From NCBI GenBank assembly GCA_015057425.1, contig SVEL01000006.1, forward strand, positions 62,001 to 126,000: DNA of 64,000 nucleotides, given 5' to 3'. How positions within the stretch are numbered: the first letter of the stretch is position 1; each line of letters starts with the position of its first letter. The translations under genes and the position numbers were made by a program. This document shows positions 56,559 through 64,000 of the stretch, in pieces. The notes under the pieces are model-generated. The model made no database searches. It was not told the DNA's origin and saw only the letters and a list, made by a program, of their open reading frames with translations. The DNA comes from Lachnospiraceae bacterium. GTDB taxonomy: Bacteria; Bacillota; Clostridia; Lachnospirales; Lachnospiraceae.

Positions 56559-58532
56559 ATGTCTGTAATTTATCATGTTTCAAAGTTGGGCTCTGACTTT
56601 GCGAAAGGAACAGAAAATGAGCCGTTTTTAACTATTCAGAAGGCAGCAGAGGTAGCCATTGCGGGAGATACTGTTATCGTACATGAGGGTGTGTACAGAG
56701 AGTGGGTAAAACCAAGACTCGGAGGTTTAAGTGACAATAATAGGATTACTTATATGGCAGCAGAGGGTGAACACGTAGTTATTAAAGGGTCGGAAATAAT
56801 AAAAGGCTGGGAAAATGTTGACGGAACTGTGTGGAAGGTTGATATAGACAATGATTTCTTTGGCGGATACAATCCTTATGAAACAGAGATAGAAGGTGAC
56901 TGGCTTGTGGCACCGAGAGAACATAAGGTTCATACAGGTGATGTGTATTTAAACGGCAAATCATTTTTTGAAGCTATTTCTCTTGAAAAGGTTATTGAGC
57001 CTGATAAATGGGAAAAGAGTGTATATGAAACTTGGGGTAATTGCGAGGAAAAACTTGTTAATCCGGAGAATTCCATATATCGTTGGTATGCTGAAGTAGG
57101 GCAGAAAAAGACAACAATCTACGCTAATTTTCATGGTGCTGACCCAAATGTAGAATGTGTTGAGATTAATGTCAGAAGAGCATGTTTCTTCCCAGAAAGA
57201 ACAGGTGTTAATTACATTACCGTAAAGGGCTTTGAAATGGCACAGGCAGCAACAACCTGGGCGCCACCGACAAGCTTACAGTATGGTATTATTGGGCCAC
57301 ATTGGAGTAAAGGCTGGATAATAGAAGATAACATTATTCATGATTCAAAATGTAGCGGAATCAGTATCGGTAAGGAAGGAACTACCGGTGACAATGAATT
57401 TAGAAAATGGATGAGAAAACCGGGATACCAGTATCAGATGGAAGCTGTATTTAAGGCATTGTCAATCGGATGGAGTAAGGAAACCGTCGGTTCACACATC
57501 ATTCGCAACAATATAATATATGATTGCGGACAAAATGGCGTGGTTGGTCATTTAGGAAGTGCATTTTGTGAGATATATGGCAATGAAATCTACAGAATCG
57601 GAACAAAGCATGAATATTATGGTCATGAGCTTGGTGGAATCAAACTTCATGGTGCTATTGATACATATATTCACAATAACTATATTCATCATTGTACCTT
57701 GGGAACGTGGCTTGATTGGCAGATTCAGGGTATAAGAGTAAGTTCAAATATATATTACGGAAACAATCGTGATTTCTTTGTGGAAGTAACACACGGACCA
57801 TATATGGTGGATAATAACATATTTACGGCTGAATATACCATCGATAATGCTGCACAGGGTGGTGCATTTGTCAATAATCTTGTTGGCGGATTTATCAATC
57901 ATTATCCGGTTCTTAACCGTCCTACACCATATCACTTTGCACATTCCACAATGGTAGCAGGTGTTGTTCCTACTTATGGCGGTGATGACAGATGGCTCCA
58001 AAATATTTTTGTAGGTGGTGACAAACCTGACAGACATTATGGAACAGAAGAATATGACGGTTCAACTACATCGATGGAAGAGTATACTGCAGAAGTTAAG
58101 AAAAAAGGATTTGGTTATATAGAACATTTTGAATGGACCAGACAGCCGGCTTATATTGACAGAAATGTTTATCTTGCAGGAGCACGTCCGTTTGAAAGAG
58201 AAAAGAATTATGTAACCGGTGATTTAAAACCGGAAGTTAAGGTGTGCGACGAAGAGAACGGCGTATATCTTGAAATTATTCTTCCGGAAACTATGTTTGA
58301 ATTACAGGGTAAAGTAGTTGAAAGCAAAGACTTACCTATAACACGTATAACTGAGTGCCGTTATGAAAATCGTGACGGAAGCGATTTGAAGATTGATAAG
58401 GATTTATTAGGAAATGTGATTGGAATGGCGAGTGGTTCAGATATAGGTGGTGAGACGGAAACAATAGTGATTGCAGGTCCGTTACAGAACCTTGTAGCCG
58501 GCGCAAACAGAGTTAAGATTTGGAATAGATAA
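56559..58532 (+). CDS. GH120 beta-xylosidase-like right-handed parallel beta-helix enzyme
   Basis: YHVSKLGSDFAKGTENEPFLTIQKAAEVAIAGDTVIVHEGVYREWVKPRLGGLSDNNRITY; GWIIEDNIIHDSKCSGISIGKEGTTGDN; strong resemblance to recalled GH120 XylC-type sequences. Confidence 0.87.
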   Translation: MSVIYHVSKLGSDFAKGTENEPFLTIQKAAEVAIAGDTVIVHEGVYREWVKPRLGGLSDNNRITYMAAEGEHVVIKGSEIIKGWENVDGTVWKVDIDNDFFGGYNPYETEIEGDWLVAPREHKVHTGDVYLNGKSFFEAISLEKVIEPDKWEKSVYETWGNCEEKLVNPENSIYRWYAEVGQKKTTIYANFHGADPNVECVEINVRRACFFPERTGVNYITVKGFEMAQAATTWAPPTSLQYGIIGPHWSKGWIIEDNIIHDSKCSGISIGKEGTTGDNEFRKWMRKPGYQYQMEAVFKALSIGWSKETVGSHIIRNNIIYDCGQNGVVGHLGSAFCEIYGNEIYRIGTKHEYYGHELGGIKLHGAIDTYIHNNYIHHCTLGTWLDWQIQGIRVSSNIYYGNNRDFFVEVTHGPYMVDNNIFTAEYTIDNAAQGGAFVNNLVGGFINHYPVLNRPTPYHFAHSTMVAGVVPTYGGDDRWLQNIFVGGDKPDRHYGTEEYDGSTTSMEEYTAEVKKKGFGYIEHFEWTRQPAYIDRNVYLAGARPFEREKNYVTGDLKPEVKVCDEENGVYLEIILPETMFELQGKVVESKDLPITRITECRYENRDGSDLKIDKDLLGNVIGMASGSDIGGETETIVIAGPLQNLVAGANRVKIWNR

Positions 58533-58558
58533 TCGGCAGTCGCCGTGTGACAGTAAAA

Positions 58559-58831
58559 GAGAAGTGCATCTTAGGATTTTCTCACTGCGTTCGAAATCCT
58601 AAGCCCACGGCTCTCGCCGTGTACAAGAAAAGAAAAAGGCCTGAAGATGTGAATAAATTCCCACTTCCGGTCTTTTTCTTATGTGAATTTTTTACGTGCA
58701 TCTTAGGATTTCTCGCTTTGCTCAAAATCCTAAGCCCACGGCTCTCGCCGCGGACAAAAAAAGAAAAAGACACTCCTACGAATACGCAAGCGTCCTCTCG
58801 GAGTGTCTTTCTCTTTTTTTATGCACTTCTC
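58559..58831. repeat. composite multi-hairpin element with two direct copies (period 132)
   Basis: gtgcatcttaggatt at 58564 and 58696, each followed by cttaggatt..aatcctaag, a ggctctcgcc hairpin and an aagaaaaag..ctttttctt-type hairpin; outer 11-bp inverted repeat gagaagtgcat/atgcacttctc. Confidence 0.85.
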
Positions 58832-58840
58832 GTTGCTTCG

Positions 58841-58921
58841 TGCGGATAACAGGAATCGAACCTGCACACCGAAGGTACTAGATCCTAAGTCTAGCGCGTC
58901 TGCCAGTTCCGCCATATCCGC
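58841..58921 (-). tRNA. tRNA-Leu (anticodon TAG)
   Basis: reverse complement gcggatatggcggaactggcagacgcgctagacttaggatctagtaccttcggtgtgcaggttcgattcctgttatccgca; 7-bp acceptor stem, anticodon loop cttagga, T loop ggttcgattcc. Confidence 0.95.
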
Positions 58922-59025
58922 AAGCTTATGTAGTTTATCATATTTTTTTGATTTTAGCAATTTATAAATTGAATTATTTGCGAGATGTCCCACAAAATGT
59001 CCGCACCCTTTCGTTAAAAACTGTG

Positions 59026-59297
59026 TTTTTATCTATAGAAAAAAATTCTTCTCTGAGCAAAAAAAATTTCTACATTGTGGACAAAAATGGATGAATTATG
59101 TAAACTAAATGCTGCTTTTTTATCTATACAGAAAAATTTGTCTAAAAGATACAAAAAAGTGGTGAAAATTTTTGCTCAGAGAAGTATTTTTTTGCATAGA
59201 TAAAATTTTGGAATGTAATTGACATAATTATAGAACTTATGTAAATAATGTCTCTGCTTTTTTATCTTTTTACACAATTTTTTTCTATAGATAAAAT
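59026..59297. mobile_element. MITE-like AT-rich element B (272 bp), related to element A
   Basis: 21-bp perfect terminal inverted repeat ttttatctatagaaaaaaatt; internal inverted repeat ctctgagcaaaaaaaattt / aaaatttttgctcagag. Confidence 0.65.
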
Positions 59298-59312
59298 TTG
59301 AGTGAATTGAAT

Positions 59313-59424
59313 CCAAACAACAGGCCATAAGAATAAAAAATGAAGCGAATAACCCCAAACAACAGGCCATAAGAATAAAAAATGAAGCGAATAGCCCCAA
59401 ACAACAGAACATAATAGTAAAAGG
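59313..59424. repeat. 42-bp tandem repeat, about 2.6 copies
   Basis: ccaaacaacaggccataagaataaaaaatgaagcgaataacc starting at 59313, 59355 and 59397 (last copy degenerate). Confidence 0.9.
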
Positions 59425-59519
59425 TTTATACAACAATAAACAAAGTCGCGAACATCTGACTTTTGCCAAAAAAATACTATTCTGTTTCTCAATTTTATGA
59501 TAAACTTAACAAGTGAAAG

Positions 59520-59574
59520 CTTAGAGCAACAAGCATAAGCAACAAGCTTAGAGCAACAAGCTTAAGTCAACAAG
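59520..59574. repeat. 13-14-bp tandem repeat, 4 copies
   Basis: cttagagcaacaag / cataagcaacaag / cttagagcaacaag / cttaagtcaacaag. Confidence 0.9.
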
Positions 59575-59601
59575 CTATATATTTTTGAGGTGAATACAGA
59601 T

Positions 59602-60531
59602 ATGAAGATTGTTATTTTAGATGGAAAAACTATTTCTGACGGAAGAGTGGATTTGAGCGTGTTCGAGGAATTTGGTGAACTTGTCATATATCCGCTGACT
59701 TCTCCTGACGAAGTTGTGGAAAGAATAAAAGATGCAGATATTATTTTGCTTAACAAAGTAGAACTTAATGAAAGTAATTTAAAGTATGCGGAAAGTCTCA
59801 AGTTTATAGGACTTTTTGCCACAGGATATAATAACATAGACACAGTGTATTGTGCAAAAAGAGGAATTGTAGTTGCCAATGCCGGCAGTTATTCTACAGA
59901 AGCCGTTGCACAACATACATTTGCATTGATACTTAATCATTTTAACAGTATAAGCAGGTACGAAGGATACGTGGCTGAGGGCGGTTGGATAAGAAGTGAT
60001 ACGTTTTCCGCATTTTCTTATCCTATGTATGAATTGATGGGTAAGACTATAGGGATTATCGGTGCAGGGGCTATCGGAGGTGAAGTTGCGCGTATTGCAG
60101 AAGCATTCCGTATGAATGTTATCACTTACACCAGAAAGAATACAAAAGAAGACTTGGATAACCTTCTTGCCACATCGGACATTATAACGGTACATTGTCC
60201 TCTTAACGAACAGTCAAAAGAAATGTTTAATAAAAATACTTTTGCAAAATGTAAAGACGGAGCATTTTTTGTCAATACTTCAAGAGGTGGGGTAGTGGTA
60301 GAAGAAGATTTGGCAGAAGCATTAAATACAGGAAAGCTTTCCGGAGCAGCCATAGATGTCCTTACATCAGAGCCGATGAGAGCAGACTGTAAGCTATACG
60401 GAGCAAAAAATATTACATTTACGCCTCATGTTGCGTGGGCGCCTATTGAAACCAGAAAACGCCTCATAGGCATAGTAGCTGAAAACATAAGAAGCTTCCT
60501 GAACGGAAGTCCACAAAACAAGGTTAACTAA
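59602..60531 (+). CDS. D-2-hydroxyacid dehydrogenase
   Basis: LMGKTIGIIGAGAIGGEVARIAEAFRMNVITYTR, CKDGAFFVNTSRGGVVVEEDLAEAL, ITFTPHVAWAPIETR. Confidence 0.93.
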   Translation: MKIVILDGKTISDGRVDLSVFEEFGELVIYPLTSPDEVVERIKDADIILLNKVELNESNLKYAESLKFIGLFATGYNNIDTVYCAKRGIVVANAGSYSTEAVAQHTFALILNHFNSISRYEGYVAEGGWIRSDTFSAFSYPMYELMGKTIGIIGAGAIGGEVARIAEAFRMNVITYTRKNTKEDLDNLLATSDIITVHCPLNEQSKEMFNKNTFAKCKDGAFFVNTSRGGVVVEEDLAEALNTGKLSGAAIDVLTSEPMRADCKLYGAKNITFTPHVAWAPIETRKRLIGIVAENIRSFLNGSPQNKVN

Positions 60532-60661
60532 AGTATGCCCCCTGTCAGAAGAAGTCATCTGTATAGTGAAGAATATCAATCCACCACAATTGACATTGAT
60601 AAATTATTTGTGATATACTAACTTTTATATCATAGGTGCATTGTGCCCTGATGGAGGTCAT

Positions 60662-61873
60662 ATGAAATTTACAGAGAGAGATTTTGTGCCGGTTCTTTTT
60701 GGCGGAGATATTAACAGTTACAGTGTTGCACGTGCATTTTACGAGCAGTATGGCGTGAAAAGTTATGTGTTTGGAAAGTACGCCAATGGACCGAGCTATA
60801 AAAGTAAGATTATAGAGTATACCAACGATGTCAATGTAGAAAAGGATGAGACATTTATAGGGTATGTCAACAAAATGGCTGATAAGTTTGCAGACAAGAA
60901 GATAGTACTTGTTGGCTGCGGTGACAGTTATGTTGCGCTTGCAAGCAGAAATAAAGATAAGTTTAGGGAAAATGTCATTGCTCCATATATTCCGTACGCC
61001 CTTATGGAAGAACTTCAGTTAAAGGAAAGATTCTATAGTCTGGCATGGCAGAATGGCATAGATTATCCACATACATTTGTATATAAGCCGGAAATGGGAC
61101 ACGATTTTCAGATAGAATATGAGTATCCTGTTATATTGAAGCCATCCAATGGTGTGATGTACTGGGAACATGAGTTTCCTACCCAGAAAAAAGTATATAA
61201 GATTAAATCAAGAGAAGAGCTTGACAAGGTTATAGATGATATTTACGGTGCAGGATATACAGATTCATTGATTATTCAGGATACAATTCCGGGAAATGAT
61301 GAATATATGTATGTACTTACATCATATTCCGGTAAGGATGGCAAGGTTAAGATGATGTGTCTCGGACACGTACTTTTAGAAGAACATACTCCTCACGGAA
61401 TGGGAAATCACGCAGTTATTCTTACAGAAAAAAATGAAGAACTGATGATGAAGGTTAAAGGACTTTTAGAGGACCTTAACTACGTAGGATATTCAAACTT
61501 TGACATCAAGTATGATACAAGAGACGGAAAGTTTAAGTTTTTTGAAATAAATACACGTCAGGGCAGAAGTAATTATTATGTTACAGGCTCAGGATTTAAT
61601 GTTGCTAAGTACATTGTTGAAGATTACGTATATAACAAAGAGCTTGGCTTTGAAATGTCAAAGGATTCACACCTCTGGCTTGTAGTACCGAAAAAGGTAG
61701 CCTTTAAGTATGTTAAGAATCCGGAAAACTTAAAGGGACTTAAGGAAAATTATAAAAATAAGTCAGTAGTTAATCCTGTATTTATGAAGGGAGATATTAA
61801 CCCTGAAAGATGGCTTAGAATGATGAAAAATCACCTTAGCCACTACAAAAAGTTTGAGACTTATTACAAGTAA
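60662..61873 (+). CDS. ATP-grasp carboxylate-amine ligase, D-aspartate ligase-like
   Basis: FVPVLFGGDINSYSVARAFYEQYGVKSYVFGK, YPVILKPSNGVMYW, FKFFEINTRQGRSNYYVTGSGFN; resembles Asl-type D-aspartate ligases. Confidence 0.8.
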   Translation: MKFTERDFVPVLFGGDINSYSVARAFYEQYGVKSYVFGKYANGPSYKSKIIEYTNDVNVEKDETFIGYVNKMADKFADKKIVLVGCGDSYVALASRNKDKFRENVIAPYIPYALMEELQLKERFYSLAWQNGIDYPHTFVYKPEMGHDFQIEYEYPVILKPSNGVMYWEHEFPTQKKVYKIKSREELDKVIDDIYGAGYTDSLIIQDTIPGNDEYMYVLTSYSGKDGKVKMMCLGHVLLEEHTPHGMGNHAVILTEKNEELMMKVKGLLEDLNYVGYSNFDIKYDTRDGKFKFFEINTRQGRSNYYVTGSGFNVAKYIVEDYVYNKELGFEMSKDSHLWLVVPKKVAFKYVKNPENLKGLKENYKNKSVVNPVFMKGDINPERWLRMMKNHLSHYKKFETYYK

Positions 61874-61953
61874 GATTATAAGTAAAATCACCTTGAAATT
61901 AAGCCTGGTTAGAAATGTCAGGCGATTATGGTGATTCCGAAACGGAGTTTGTT

Positions 61954-64000
61954 ATGCAGAAAATTTACTCATTAAAAGAATATTACGATATATTAAAGGA
62001 CACAGGACTTGTAGTTGAATATAATCTTAAAGAAATGGGTGCGCAGGTAAGTTATGTGACATACGATTCAAAGAAGGTGTCGGAAAATACACTTTTCATT
62101 TGTAAAGGCGTAGCATTTAAAGAGGATTACCTTATTGAAGCCGTTAGTAAGGGAGGTATCTGCTACGTATCAGAGAAAAAGTATGATAGTGTAGATACGT
62201 CGTACATTATCGTATCTGATATAAGAAAGGCAATGCCTTATCTTGCAGCCATGTTTAATAATTATGCGTGGAAAGAACTTAAGATGACAGGCATAACAGG
62301 TACAAAGGGTAAGTCAACCACAGCTTATTATGTAAAGGCTATAGTGGATGATTATCTTCTTGCAGCAGGTAAAAAGGAAAGTGCGATTATTTCATCCATA
62401 GATGTATATGACGGTGTTGAAAATAAAGAATCACATATTACTACACCGGAGGCAGTTGAGTTACAGGAGCACTTTAGAAATGCAGTTAACACAGGTATAG
62501 AGTATCTGGAAATGGAAGCATCAAGCCAGGCACTTAAATATAACAGACTTGATGAGACAAGATTTGATGTAGGAGTATTTTTAAATATTTCAGAAGACCA
62601 TATCAGTCCTATAGAACATCCTGATTTTGAGGATTACTTTGCAGCAAAGTTAAGGATTTTCGGATATTGTGACGTTGCATGTGTAAATATGGACAGCGAC
62701 TTTGCAGACAGAGTTTTAAAGTCGGCAGAGGCAGCAGGAAGTATAGTGACATTTGGAACGAAAGCAGGTTCGGATATATACGGATATGATATACGTAAGG
62801 AAGACGGAGAAATAGTATTTAACGTTAAATGCGACAGGTTTGACGAAGAATTCAGACTTGGAATGCCGGGGCTTTTCAATGTGGAAAATGCTTTGGCAGC
62901 AATTGCAGTAGCATATGTATATGAAATTCCATTGCCATATATTATGTCGGGACTTTTAAGAGCCCGTTCAAGCGGACGAATGGAACTTTACACAAGCAGA
63001 GATAAGAAAATAGTTGCAGTAGTTGATTATGCTCATAATAAGTTAAGCTTTGAGAAACTTTTTGAAACTACATTAAAAGAATATCCGGGTTACAGGATAG
63101 TTACCATATTTGGATGTCCGGGCAAGAAAGCATTGCTTAGAAGACGGGATTTGGGAACAGTTGCAGCAATGTATTCAGACAAGATTTTTCTTGTGGCAGA
63201 AGACCCTGGAGAAGAACCGGTTATAGATATATCAAGAGATATTGCACAGTATGTAGAGGCGGGAAACTGTCCATATGAAATGATAGAAGACAGAGGCGAG
63301 GCTATAGGCAAAGCCATAAGGGAAGCAGAAGATGCGACAGTTTTTCTCATTACCGGTAAAGGCAATGAAACCAGACAAAAGTATGGAAGAGAATATTTAG
63401 ATTGTCCGTCTGACGTAGATTATGTGAAGCAGTTTTTAAAGGAATATGATGATAAAAATTGCGGTTCACTGGGTGTTATAGGCGGCGTTGGTCCGGCAGC
63501 ATCTTCATTTTTCTATCAGCGTATAATTAACAGAACAGATGCACACAAAGATCAGGAACATATCGATATTGTTCTCCTTAGTCATGCCACAATTCCTGAC
63601 AGAACAGCAGCGATAGTTGCAGGAGACACAAAAGAAGTTGTTGATGTATTTGTAAATGATGTAAAGAAGCTTGAAGCCTTAGGCGTAAAAAATATTGCCA
63701 TACCGTGTAATACTTCATACGCATTTTATGAACAGATGCAGGCAGCAACCAATGTAAATATCATAAATATGGTTGCCGAAAGTGTTAAATACGCCGTAGA
63801 TAATATGAATGTTAAAAACATTGGTGTTATGGCAACAGACGGCACCATTTTATCTGAAGTATATAAGAAAGAATGCGAAAAGTTGGGTGTGGGATATGTA
63901 ATACCATCACCTGACAGACAGAAAGATGTAATGCACATCATATATGAAGAAGTAAAAAAAGGAAGACGGGGTTCAAAGAAACTGTTTGACGGAGTTGTAG
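61954..64000 (+). CDS. MurE-like Mur ligase fused to a C-terminal Asp/Glu racemase domain (3' end outside window; absent from ORF track)
   Basis: Mur ligase ITGTKGKSTTAYYVKAI, DYAHNKLSFEKLF, FLITGKGNETRQKYGREY; racemase GVIGGVGPAASSFFYQRIINRTDAHKDQEHIDIVLLSHATIPDRTAAI, IAIPCNTSYAF; open frame to window end. Confidence 0.9.
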   Translation, partial: MQKIYSLKEYYDILKDTGLVVEYNLKEMGAQVSYVTYDSKKVSENTLFICKGVAFKEDYLIEAVSKGGICYVSEKKYDSVDTSYIIVSDIRKAMPYLAAMFNNYAWKELKMTGITGTKGKSTTAYYVKAIVDDYLLAAGKKESAIISSIDVYDGVENKESHITTPEAVELQEHFRNAVNTGIEYLEMEASSQALKYNRLDETRFDVGVFLNISEDHISPIEHPDFEDYFAAKLRIFGYCDVACVNMDSDFADRVLKSAEAAGSIVTFGTKAGSDIYGYDIRKEDGEIVFNVKCDRFDEEFRLGMPGLFNVENALAAIAVAYVYEIPLPYIMSGLLRARSSGRMELYTSRDKKIVAVVDYAHNKLSFEKLFETTLKEYPGYRIVTIFGCPGKKALLRRRDLGTVAAMYSDKIFLVAEDPGEEPVIDISRDIAQYVEAGNCPYEMIEDRGEAIGKAIREAEDATVFLITGKGNETRQKYGREYLDCPSDVDYVKQFLKEYDDKNCGSLGVIGGVGPAASSFFYQRIINRTDAHKDQEHIDIVLLSHATIPDRTAAIVAGDTKEVVDVFVNDVKKLEALGVKNIAIPCNTSYAFYEQMQAATNVNIINMVAESVKYAVDNMNVKNIGVMATDGTILSEVYKKECEKLGVGYVIPSPDRQKDVMHIIYEEVKKGRRGSKKLFDGVV

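Noticed and set aside
58547-58881. plus-strand 100-aa and 61-aa ORFs with repeated PKPTALA..KKRKR
   Set aside because: They read through the composite hairpin repeats and the antisense of tRNA-Leu; the repeated peptide reflects the DNA repeat, not a protein.
58564-58921. idea that the cttaggat hairpin mimics the tRNA-Leu(TAG) anticodon arm
   Set aside because: Only an 8-9-bp match (atcctaag) with different flanking structure; chance similarity cannot be excluded and no mechanism is supported.
58730-58993. minus-strand 87-aa ORF containing ADMAELADALDLGSSTFGVQVRFLLSAR
   Set aside because: This is a translation of the tRNA-Leu(TAG) gene and flanking hairpins, a well-known spurious ORF type.
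59176-59492. minus-strand hydrophobic repeat ORFs (LFASFFILMACCLG)
   Set aside because: Generated by the 42-bp DNA tandem repeat in AT-rich intergenic sequence; no RBS-supported start or homologue recognised.
59602-60531. D-2-hydroxyacid dehydrogenase as a vancomycin-resistance VanH homologue linked to the D-Asp ligase locus
   Set aside because: No VanA-type D-Ala-D-Lac ligase or VanX in the window; sequence motifs fit general hydroxyacid dehydrogenases, so the link is not supported.

Overview
64-kb window from a low-GC Gram-positive genome. A complete SpoIIA operon and several family-level similarities suggest a Lachnospiraceae-like Clostridia; this is inferred from gene content, and no search was run. 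Most of the window is chromosomal housekeeping and carbohydrate metabolism: MCP, MATE transporter, GH51-like arabinofuranosidase, heparinase-like protein, RlmI-like methyltransferase, aspartate kinase, galK/galE, thiN, a LytTR/GHKL two-component system with an ABC transporter, T-box-valS, FapA-like protein, folC, spoIIAA-spoIIAB-sigF, SNF2 helicase, GH112 phosphorylase, dGTPase-like protein, fruK-ptsH-ptsI, flavodiiron protein and GH120 beta-xylosidase. The main points of interest are: (1) a right-edge locus with a D-aspartate-ligase-like ATP-grasp protein followed by a divergent MurE-like ligase fused to an Asp/Glu racemase, suggesting a non-canonical D-Asp-containing peptidoglycan or peptide pathway; (2) two related ~275-bp MITE-like AT-rich elements with 21-bp perfect terminal inverted repeats, near 41.2 kb and 59.1 kb; (3) a composite multi-hairpin element next to tRNA-Leu; (4) a palindromic insertion between the valS T-box terminator and the valS start codon; (5) a GGDEF-EAL protein with a C-terminal LamG-like domain and no evident export signal; (6) a defence/toxin island with an AbiEi/AbiEii pair, decayed KilA-N-like and YhcG-like remnants, and a HicA-like toxin preceded by an unlisted 48-aa acidic ORF; (7) several short tandem repeats around the dGTPase gene and the tRNA-Leu locus. 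All coordinates and repeat counts were read by eye. Family calls rest on recognised protein motifs, without database searches.
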